A stretch of DNA of 45,828 bases. Origin: Nitrosomonadales bacterium. Lineage in GTDB: Bacteria; Pseudomonadota; Gammaproteobacteria; Burkholderiales; Nitrosomonadaceae. Positions within the stretch are counted from its first letter, which is position 1. Each line of letters starts with the position of its first letter. Below the pieces are notes generated by a model. It was given only the letters and a program-made list of their open reading frames with translations. It had not been told where the DNA came from and did no database searches. The stretch is from the NCBI GenBank assembly GCA_009886095.1, contig VFJL01000019.1, positions 1 to 45,828 of the forward strand. Reading direction: 5' to 3'. Shown piece after piece: positions 17,096-23,759 of the stretch. The translations under genes were made by a program, and so were the position numbers.

Positions 17096-17152
17096 ATGAG
17101 CCTCAGCAGCAGCGTCGTAGCAGCATTGCCACTGCCCGGAGATCAAAGTTGC

Positions 17153-17179
17153 ACCAAACTCTCCAAAAGCCAGTTTGGT
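17153..17179 (+). other. Hairpin upstream of the ParA-like gene
   Basis: ACCAAACT (17153-17160) pairs perfectly with AGTTTGGT (17172-17179) across an 11-nt loop. No T-run follows, so it is not a standard terminator. It lies in the 235-bp gap before the ParA-like gene. Confidence 0.4.
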
Positions 17180-17330
17180 ACGATTGAGAGCATTTGCGAT
17201 TTTTTACGAGTTTTGCGAAAACCGAAAAAGTACATGCTCTGCATTATAACCATGAAAAATTGCTGCCTTTTTGAGCATTTATTATCAAAAATAGTTTTGC
17301 AAGTGGTTCATTCTCCATTAGGAGGCGCAC

Positions 17331-18404
17331 ATGCCCAACAACAGCCTCCTCGGAATAGCTGAGATTGCGGATTTAGCGGGAGTCTCTAAGCAAGCTGTTA
17401 GCAACTGGTGCATGCGGTATGACCACTTCCCGCGCGCAATTCAGAGCCTTCAAAGTGGCTCAGTTTGGGAGCAGGAGAAGATCGCGGCATGGGTCAGAAG
17501 TTTCAATGGTGAGGAAACCCACGTCCTTAGCTTCATCAATTTCAATGGCGGCGTCGGAACAACCACCACAGCGGTGGCCGTAGCCGAGATGCTTGCACAG
17601 GATGAGCGCAAGCACATTCTCCTGATCGACCTCGACCCGCAGACTAATGCAACGGCCTCGCTAATCTCCGAAGACCAACGCGCCGAGATGGACAGAAATG
17701 GTCGAACTATTGCCCAACTCTTCGAAGATCGACTGAATCCGCATAATGCTCCCAAGTTCGATATCGAAAAAGCGATTGCCCACCAGGTCTCGACAATCAA
17801 GGACGGCATTGCACGGCTCGATTTATTGCCTTCGAGCATCCGGCTTATCGAGCTCGAATACCGCATTTCAATGATTGAGCGATCCGGTAACTTTACCGCC
17901 AATCCGCTCGATATCCTGCGAGCCGCCATTCAGCCAGTAATCGACCGCTACGATTACATCATCATTGATTGCCCGCCGAATCTTGGCACCATGACCAAGA
18001 ACGGATTGCGAATCTCCACCGGATACGTGATTCCCGCCACCCCCAACTTGGTGGCAACCTTGGGTATTTACCTGATAGTCGACAATGTGGAGCGCTTCGC
18101 ACAGGATATCGGGCTACCGATTCCACCCCTCGGGATCGTCGCTACAAAGGTGCAAGCGAACAACCTACATAGGCAGGTTATCGCGGATCTGACGACCAAA
18201 CGGCTAGGCCGGTTTAGCGAGCCTGGCGGACTGCCACAACCATCACTATTCGGGAACAAGATTCCACAGATAGTTGCAGCCGCTCGCAGCGCGAACGTAG
18301 ATGCCGACATCTGTACGCTCAAACAGAAATATGGCGTAGCCTATGATGCTTTGCATGGACTTACTCTGGAGATCAAGCAACTATGCGAAAAGAAAAAGCA
18401 CTAA
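17331..18404 (+). CDS. HTH-ParA fusion ATPase with degenerate Walker A
   Basis: The product has 357 residues. Residues about 5-55 form a MerR/AlpA-like helix-turn-helix (IAEIADLAGVSKQAVSNWCMR). A ParA domain follows: SFINFNGGVGTTTTAVAVAEML (about 67-88), Walker A' LLIDLDPQTNAT (about 97-108), Walker B YIIIDCPPNLG, and a C-terminal ParA segment. In the Walker A loop the usual KGGVGKTTT is NGGVGTTTT: both the signature lysine and the P-loop lysine are gone, so nucleotide hydrolysis and probably tight binding are doubtful. GGAGG lies 5 bp before ATG 17331. ParA-like proteins outside plasmids can position complexes or act in defence; the role here is unknown. Confidence 0.85.
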   Translation: MPNNSLLGIAEIADLAGVSKQAVSNWCMRYDHFPRAIQSLQSGSVWEQEKIAAWVRSFNGEETHVLSFINFNGGVGTTTTAVAVAEMLAQDERKHILLIDLDPQTNATASLISEDQRAEMDRNGRTIAQLFEDRLNPHNAPKFDIEKAIAHQVSTIKDGIARLDLLPSSIRLIELEYRISMIERSGNFTANPLDILRAAIQPVIDRYDYIIIDCPPNLGTMTKNGLRISTGYVIPATPNLVATLGIYLIVDNVERFAQDIGLPIPPLGIVATKVQANNLHRQVIADLTTKRLGRFSEPGGLPQPSLFGNKIPQIVAAARSANVDADICTLKQKYGVAYDALHGLTLEIKQLCEKKKH

Positions 18405-18604
18405 TCGGTTTGCTACGCAGCTTGGTAGATTTGCTCACTGAGGAGTCTACGCGCAATCCAGAGCCTTCGAGAAAACTAATACCTTGCTATCAGTCACTTA
18501 AAGGACGCATAAAGCATAAATCGACAGCTTCGATGCATTTGTTCCAACGGCGCGGTAAGCATACTCAAACAAAAATTCGGTGTGCTACGGGTGTAGCTCG
18601 GTAA
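18383..18604 (+). pseudogene. Frameshifted small partner of the ParA-like protein
   Basis: The start overlaps the ParA-like gene by 22 bp (translational coupling). The first 27 residues, MRKEKALIGLLRSLVDLLTE and on to RNPE, look like a genuine helical protein. From about 18464 the sensible reading moves to another frame (AFEKTNTLLSVT, then a stop), while the annotated frame becomes Arg/Lys/Ser-rich without structure. I infer a frameshift that leaves a truncated product. It belongs to the same unit as the ParA-like gene. Confidence 0.5.
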
Positions 18605-18621
18605 TAGGGTTTGTATCAGTC

Positions 18622-18638
18622 GCGACACATGTTGTCGT
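18622..18638. promoter_or_regulatory. Candidate WYL-regulator operator, site 3
   Basis: GCGACA-CATGT-TGTCGT matches the layout of sites 1 and 2, with a T-to-A change in the left arm that makes the repeat more symmetric (GACA/TGTC). It ends 47 bp before the SMUG1-like gene that opens the third unit. Confidence 0.5.
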
Positions 18639-18685
18639 GCCAGTGAGGTAAAGTCTGCAACTTAGCCACGACAAGCCTATCTGAC

Positions 18686-19384
18686 ATGAACCTGCTTCAG
18701 CAAAATCTAGACCGCTACCTGAACGATGACATTTTTTTGCATCAGCTTGGGGAACATGAAATTTGTGTTCTTTCTGACTTTCTGCGCAACAAGGACGGCA
18801 TCGAGACTTTCTGGCAAAAGTACTACGGTGGCGCTGTGCCGCGAGTTGTTCTCTGTGGCATCAATCCAGGACGGCACGGGGCGGGCAAGACAGGCGTTCC
18901 CTTTCTGGATTTTCAGTCGCTCTCGCAACTGATCTCAGGCATTGACCGGCAAGACAGTGAACGCACTGCGGGATTCTTCTTTCAGGTGGTGCGCCAGTTT
19001 GGGGTGGAAGCCTTTTTCCATTCTTTCTATGTCACCAATGTGGCGTCGGCGGGTTTCATTCGTGGCAGCAAGAATCTCAATTACTACGAATTGCCCGCAT
19101 CAGCGCTGGAAGTGGTCGAGCGCAATTTTCTCCAGGAAATGAAAATTGTCCAACCCACTCATGTCATTTCATTGGGCGAAGCCGTGCAGCAAACCGTGTG
19201 CAAACTGCTCCCCGCAAGTGTTGATTGTTCGATGCGCTTGCCACATCCATCATGGGTCACGACCTATCGTGGCAAAGAAATGGATGAATGGGTAGCCCGC
19301 TACCTGGCGGTGCTGGAAAGGTTTCGGCAGTACATAACAATGAGCGTAATATCCACAACTCACCAAGACCCAATCACACCATGA
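18686..19384 (+). CDS. SMUG1-like uracil-DNA glycosylase family protein
   Basis: The product has 232 residues. VVLCGINPGRHGAGKTGVPF (about 54-73) closely follows the SMUG1 motif 1 pattern (GMNPGPFGMAQTGVPF). YVTNVASAGF (115-124) matches the middle motif and LPHPSWV (185-191) the C-terminal motif with its catalytic-loop His. Family members remove uracil or oxidised pyrimidines from DNA. The last 16 residues, SVISTTHQDPITP included, come from a 60-bp sequence that recurs at the end of the next gene, so this tail may have been acquired. It opens a three-gene unit with the nuclease genes; site 3 lies upstream. Confidence 0.75.
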   Translation: MNLLQQNLDRYLNDDIFLHQLGEHEICVLSDFLRNKDGIETFWQKYYGGAVPRVVLCGINPGRHGAGKTGVPFLDFQSLSQLISGIDRQDSERTAGFFFQVVRQFGVEAFFHSFYVTNVASAGFIRGSKNLNYYELPASALEVVERNFLQEMKIVQPTHVISLGEAVQQTVCKLLPASVDCSMRLPHPSWVTTYRGKEMDEWVARYLAVLERFRQYITMSVISTTHQDPITP

Positions 19385-19402
19385 ACAACACACCAACAAA
19401 AC
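19343..19402 (+). repeat. 60-bp direct repeat, copy 1
   Basis: From AGCGTAATATCCACAACTCA onward the sequence matches 20655-20714 at 58 of 60 positions. It covers the end of the SMUG1-like gene and a vestigial start, ATGAACAACACACC, identical in form to the start of the DUF2779 gene but closed after 12 codons (MNNTPTKPMKRG). Confidence 0.9.
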
Positions 19403-19421
19403 CAATGAAGCGAGGGTAACA

Positions 19422-20696
19422 ATGAAGCAAGAAATAGACCAGCTACTCAAAGATGTGACATTCAAAATGGGAACTTTGCGGGAAGCCAGAAACCGTTTCT
19501 CTCCTCAGCTTGCGCCTGAATTCAGAATATTTAACTATCTGCGCACCGATGAAATGGGGGTGTCTAGGTGCATCGCAGATCTGCTTGACTCCAATGGCGC
19601 GCATGGACAGGGAAGAGTATTTCTAGATATTTTCCTGAAGGAAATTGGGTCAGCTTCAGCTTGGGCAACGACTGCCGAAGATTGTCAAGTCATGACGGAA
19701 AAGCAAGCTAATGGTCAGCGACGTATTGACATCTATCTGGATTTTCAAAGGGTGGGGGTTATAGGCATCGAGAATAAACCATGGGCAGGAGATCAGGATC
19801 GGCAACTGGCAGATTATGCAGCCTATATCAAAAAGGAAGCTGGAAACAAGAAATGGCTGCTGGTCTATCTGAGCAACCGTGACCCATCTGAGGAAAGCAT
19901 AACGACAAGCGAACGAGAGGTGCTCGAAGAATCAAAGCAATTCGTTCGGCTTACGTATGAAAATATCATTGAGTGGCTTGAAGACTGTGCTTGCAAGTCG
20001 AAAGCGTTGGTCGTGCGAGTATTTATTGAAGAACTCGCAAAATTTATTCGGATGGACATCAATGGAGAATTAGATATGTCGGAAGAGAAAGAAGTAAGCA
20101 GCGTTATTCTTAAAACATCGGAGAGTCTCAGTTCTGCTTTCCAAGTTTTCAAAGCGATGGAAGGCGTGAAAAAAGAATTACTGAATAAATTTCATGGTGA
20201 GCTTGATATCAATCTTGAACGACATGGACTGAAACTTGATGATTGGGATTTGGAAAGTTGGAGGGCTTACATCGGCTTCAGTATTCGGTTTTGCGAACAC
20301 AAACAAAACCTTAACCTTCGTTTCGCTTTTGACCAAACAAGTTTGAATCAGTTTTTTTGGGGTATATCCAGAGATAACAAACAATACAATAACCAGCATG
20401 TATGGGCAGAAGTTAACAAATTAATGAGCACCCATTTTGGTTCAACAAAATCTACAGCTAACTGGCCGTGGTATTCATATCTTCCTGATCACGAGTTTGG
20501 TATCGAAATGAAGAACTGGTGGATCAGTCCCAAGCCTTGGGTGTCCATAATGGATGGAAGTTTGGTAGAGAAGATTACAGACATAGCTGTTCGTGTGCAT
20601 AAAGCGTTTAGTGATGCTACTCCTAATCAACTCCACCTACTGCTCGAGGGGGATAGCGTAATATCCACAACTCACCCAGACCCAATCACACCATGA
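19422..20696 (+). CDS. PD-(D/E)XK nuclease superfamily protein
   Basis: The product has 424 residues. The nuclease core is RRIDIYLDF (Asp103) followed by GVIGIENKPWAGDQDRQL, giving E117-N-K119 and the following Q125/Q128, the PD-(D/E)XK arrangement seen in the PDDEXK_4 group. About 200 residues of unknown fold follow (many Trp and aromatic residues, FEI and WWISPKPW). The start has GAGGG 7 bp upstream. The last residues, SVISTTHPDPITP, are repeat-derived, as in the previous gene. It is flanked by 60-bp direct repeats and overlaps the next gene by 4 bp (ATGA), so it forms part of the operon now but seems to have been added to it. Confidence 0.8.
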   Translation: MKQEIDQLLKDVTFKMGTLREARNRFSPQLAPEFRIFNYLRTDEMGVSRCIADLLDSNGAHGQGRVFLDIFLKEIGSASAWATTAEDCQVMTEKQANGQRRIDIYLDFQRVGVIGIENKPWAGDQDRQLADYAAYIKKEAGNKKWLLVYLSNRDPSEESITTSEREVLEESKQFVRLTYENIIEWLEDCACKSKALVVRVFIEELAKFIRMDINGELDMSEEKEVSSVILKTSESLSSAFQVFKAMEGVKKELLNKFHGELDINLERHGLKLDDWDLESWRAYIGFSIRFCEHKQNLNLRFAFDQTSLNQFFWGISRDNKQYNNQHVWAEVNKLMSTHFGSTKSTANWPWYSYLPDHEFGIEMKNWWISPKPWVSIMDGSLVEKITDIAVRVHKAFSDATPNQLHLLLEGDSVISTTHPDPITP

Positions 20697-20714
20697 ACAA
20701 CACACAAACAAAAC
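20655..20714 (+). repeat. 60-bp direct repeat, copy 2
   Basis: This copy differs from 19343-19402 at two positions. It contains the end of the PD-(D/E)XK gene and the functional ATG and first seven codons of the DUF2779 gene. Confidence 0.9.
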
Positions 20715-22192
20715 GTCACGGCCTTTCCAAATCACGCCTCTTGCAACATCGCCAATGCCCGAAACGGCTGTGGTTGAAAGTGCATCACCCAGAACTGGAA
20801 GAGGTGGACGACGGCAACCAGGCACGTTTCGCAACGGGTACTTATGTCGGTGAAGTGGTGCAGCAGCTTTATCCTGATGGCGTATTGATCGATGGCGATG
20901 ATCTTGGTCAAGCCATGATTGATACCACGGCAATTCTGGCCGGCGAAAAACGCCCGATTTTCGAGGCGACGTTTCAAGCCGATGGCGTGCTGATTCGCGC
21001 CGATCTATTGCTCCCCAACCCTCTCCCGCAAGCGGGCGAGGGAGCTTATCGCATGGTGGAAGTCAAGTCATCCACCAGCGTCAAGGATTACCACCTGACT
21101 GATGCGGCCATTCAAAGCTGGGTGGCGCAGCAAGCCAGGTTACCGTTGACCAGTGTGGAAATTGCGCATCTCGACAATTCATTCGTCTATCCCGGCGGTG
21201 GCGATTACCATGGTCTATTTAAATACGTCAACATTAGCGCACAGATTGTAGACATGAGAGCGGAGGTTCCTGATTGGATCAATGCTGCGCGTAAAACTTT
21301 ATCCGGCCAGGAGCCGTGCATTGCCCCAGGCAGTCAATGTAACACGCCGTTCGCGTGCCCCTTTTCTGGTTACTGCTCACCGACTGTTGAGACTAAAGAT
21401 ACGTACCCGCCTGAAATCCTGCCATATGGCCGTGCGTTGGCTGCCACTTTGCGCGATGAGGGATACACCGACTTGCGCGACGTGCCTGAAGAACGTCTGG
21501 ACAACCCGAGACATCAGCGCGTCTGGCGGGTGTCAAAAAACGGTCAGGCTGAACTGAACTCAGAGGCCGGAAAGATTATTGCCGCTCTCCCTTACCCGCG
21601 CTATTACATCGACTTTGAGACCATTAACCCTGCTGTACCGGTTTGGGCAGGCACACGCCCCTATATGCAAGTGCCATTCCAGTGGTCATGCCATAGCGAA
21701 ACAGCCAAAGGAGTGATGACGCATCGTGCATTTTTAGCCGATGGGCAAAGTGATCCGCGTCGATCTTTTACCGAAAGTCTGATTGACGCGGCTGGTACTG
21801 ACGGCCCAATCTTTGTTTACTGCGCCCCGTTTGAACGAAGCCGAATGCAGGAGCTTGCGGACTATTACCCTGATCTGGCACCCGCGTTACGAGCTGCGGT
21901 TGTTCGTATCGTTGATTTGTATCCAATTGCAAGGGATTACTACTGTCACCCTGAAATGCGCGGCTCGTGGTCGCTCAAGGCTGTGTTGCCGACGATTGCT
22001 CCAGATTTGGCGTATGACAATTTGGAAGTGGCGAATGGCGGCATGGCACAGGAAGCATTTGCTGAAATCATGCAACCAGAAACCTCACTAGAACGCCGCC
22101 AACAATTACACGATGCACTGCTGTTGTACTGTGAACGAGATACGGTGGCAATGGTGCGGATTGCACATTATTTTGAGAGTAACTGTGCGTAA
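20693..22192 (+). CDS. DUF2779 protein: Cas4-like nuclease fused to DnaQ-like exonuclease
   Basis: The product has 499 residues. The N-terminal half is RecB/Cas4-like: SKSRLLQHRQCPKRLWL (Cys22), IRAD104, MVE123VK125SST, and a Cys cluster (C216, C222, C228 in CNTPFACPFSGYC) that with Cys22 can hold a 4Fe-4S cluster. The C-terminal half (about 300-499) shows a DEDD-type exonuclease: YYIDFETI, IFVYCAPFERSRM, RIVDLY and YCERDTVAM. It would cut or trim DNA or RNA ends. Residues about 108-117 (NPLPQAGEG) come from a REP-like palindrome. It is the last gene of the third island unit. Confidence 0.8.
   Translation: MNNTQTKRHGLSKSRLLQHRQCPKRLWLKVHHPELEEVDDGNQARFATGTYVGEVVQQLYPDGVLIDGDDLGQAMIDTTAILAGEKRPIFEATFQADGVLIRADLLLPNPLPQAGEGAYRMVEVKSSTSVKDYHLTDAAIQSWVAQQARLPLTSVEIAHLDNSFVYPGGGDYHGLFKYVNISAQIVDMRAEVPDWINAARKTLSGQEPCIAPGSQCNTPFACPFSGYCSPTVETKDTYPPEILPYGRALAATLRDEGYTDLRDVPEERLDNPRHQRVWRVSKNGQAELNSEAGKIIAALPYPRYYIDFETINPAVPVWAGTRPYMQVPFQWSCHSETAKGVMTHRAFLADGQSDPRRSFTESLIDAAGTDGPIFVYCAPFERSRMQELADYYPDLAPALRAAVVRIVDLYPIARDYYCHPEMRGSWSLKAVLPTIAPDLAYDNLEVANGGMAQEAFAEIMQPETSLERRQQLHDALLLYCERDTVAMVRIAHYFESNCA
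21019..21042. repeat. REP-like palindrome inside the DUF2779 gene
   Basis: CCCTC-T-CCCGC-AA-GCGGG-C-GAGGG forms a near-perfect stem. It is read in frame as part of NPLPQAGEG, a peptide often produced when this class of palindrome falls in coding sequence. It lies in a loop between the catalytic Asp and Glu/Lys strands. Confidence 0.65.
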
Positions 22193-22388
22193 CTACTAAG
22201 TGATTAAGGATGTCATCCGTCAAACTCATCGTACGATGGGAAATAGGATCATCGTTCTCATTCGATTAGGTCAACCCACTATAGGTAGTAGGTTGGTGTG
22301 CAAACAGGATAGGCAAGATTTGAACGACGGCTGTGTGTCGATTTGCGACTGTCACCACCAGCAGAAACGCACTGGCCAAACCGCGCGT

Positions 22389-22412
22389 CCTAACGGATTA
22401 TCCGAGTTCAAG
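22389..22412. repeat. Sequence resembling the terminal repeat of the mqsR-disrupting element
   Basis: CCTAACGGATTATCCGAGTT plus CAAG matches 42804-42827 at 21 of 24 positions. It overlaps the stop codon of the RpfE-type gene and marks the right edge of the accessory island. I see no second copy in inverted orientation nearby, so this may be a solo end. Confidence 0.5.
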
Positions 22413-23484
22413 CAGCATAAGCCGCAAGCGGTTTAGCCGTGCGCCAGAATTTCCATAAGTCGTCACGTGTTATGGTGAAATTTTTGTCGCCATGCTCGCT
22501 GATGACGGTGAGGGTCAGTTGGTCAAGCTTGCCCTGTTTCAACGCTGCCAGTAAAGGGGCGAACCAATCCTGCTCCAGTTTTTTCAAGCTTTCGCGCCAG
22601 CCGTAGGCGTTATCGTATTGGGTTTTTTCTTGCAGCATGTCGAGTATGGCCAAATGATTACCCGTTGTGGCAGATTGGTACCATGCTGTTGCCGTGGACG
22701 GAAGCTCTGCATGCTCCGTAGCGCATGCCAGCGCCAGGGATCGGGGGAGAGCAGCATTGCTCCACACTTGGGTATAGGGACAGTTGAGTGACCGCGGCAT
22801 GGTTCCGCCACCCCACAACCAGATGCCGTTAATGGCAAGTTCACCCTGCGCTTCCCGCGCCTGGTTGAGCGGATGCTCGTACAGCAGCATCTGAATTTCG
22901 TTGAAGTAGCCCTGCCAGCGCATGTTGTCTGTGCCGGATGGCAGGAGCGCATGAATATCCTGACCGGCTGCTGCACTGAGCGCATGAGTTTGCAACGCGG
23001 GCGTTTCAGCCACGCGCAAATACCAGCGGTCTGGGGTCAACGGCAGAAAGACCAGTTTCTGCTGGGCAGCTGCGGCATGCTGCGATGGGAGATCGCAACC
23101 ATCTGCAGCGAAATGTTGGTTAAGCAAATCGGCAAGCTGATTTGCTTCTTCGGAGGTGATCCGGAAAATCTGACTATCAGCCAGCATGATCTGATTATGC
23201 TCGAGCCGTAAATGCACCGGGTCGGCGCGCAGCCAGTAATGGCCCTCTGCTGTTACCTGCCCGGCGCTGTCGGCCTGCAACGTGAGCGGTGCCACCGGCC
23301 AGTCCTGTTGTTTCGCCACGCCGAAAGTCCGGCATAGCCACGCTTCAACCCCTTGCGATTTCTCTTCAGTGCGCAAGCTTTTTGCCAGCAGGGTTTCCAG
23401 TGCGGGCAACGGCAGGTCGCGGTAAATTTCGGGCAAGGAATCTCCCGGCCAGAACAGGGAGGGAATGAGAAGATGCAATTTCAT
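22408..23484 (-). CDS. RpfE-type protein (phosphoglycerate-mutase-like, uncharacterised)
   Basis: The product has 358 residues and belongs to the family annotated as regulatory protein RpfE type, known from xanthomonads and betaproteobacteria, where the biochemical role is unclear. Recognisable parts are the N-terminal LLIPSLFWPGDSLPEIYRDLPLPALETLLAKS, the middle LRADPVHLRLEHNQIMLAD and ELAINGIWLWGGGTMP, which also appears in apparent mutase relatives. No signal peptide is visible. The stop codon lies within the element-like sequence at 22389-22412, so the island border reaches exactly to this gene's end. Confidence 0.75.
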   Translation of the reverse strand: MKLHLLIPSLFWPGDSLPEIYRDLPLPALETLLAKSLRTEEKSQGVEAWLCRTFGVAKQQDWPVAPLTLQADSAGQVTAEGHYWLRADPVHLRLEHNQIMLADSQIFRITSEEANQLADLLNQHFAADGCDLPSQHAAAAQQKLVFLPLTPDRWYLRVAETPALQTHALSAAAGQDIHALLPSGTDNMRWQGYFNEIQMLLYEHPLNQAREAQGELAINGIWLWGGGTMPRSLNCPYTQVWSNAALPRSLALACATEHAELPSTATAWYQSATTGNHLAILDMLQEKTQYDNAYGWRESLKKLEQDWFAPLLAALKQGKLDQLTLTVISEHGDKNFTITRDDLWKFWRTAKPLAAYAA

Positions 23485-23528
23485 TGTGGGGGAGGGGAAA
23501 TGAACAGGAGTCTGATACTGTAAGGGGA

Positions 23529-23735
23529 TTAAATGGCTTCGAAACCGGCATCCTTGATGGCCTGTTTGAGCTGATCGATGCCGGTTATTGCGGCGTCATA
23601 TTGGAGCGTGACTTGCGCATCCTCCAACGAAACATCCGCATTACTTACCCCGGGAATTCTTTCCAGCACATTCTTCACACTTCTGACGCAACCCATGCAG
23701 GTCATGCCTTTGATGTTGATCACGGTCGTTTGCAT
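23529..23735 (-). CDS. Heavy-metal-associated domain protein (copper chaperone)
   Basis: The product is 68 residues, a single HMA (ferredoxin-like) domain with the metal site GMTCMGC (about 10-16). It is of CopZ type and carries Cu(I) in the cytoplasm to the P-type ATPase encoded just upstream on the same strand (24 bp away). Length and fold pattern are normal. Confidence 0.9.
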   Translation of the reverse strand: MQTTVINIKGMTCMGCVRSVKNVLERIPGVSNADVSLEDAQVTLQYDAAITGIDQLKQAIKDAGFEAI

Positions 23736-23759
23736 TTGTTCAACTCCTTTTTAATGATG

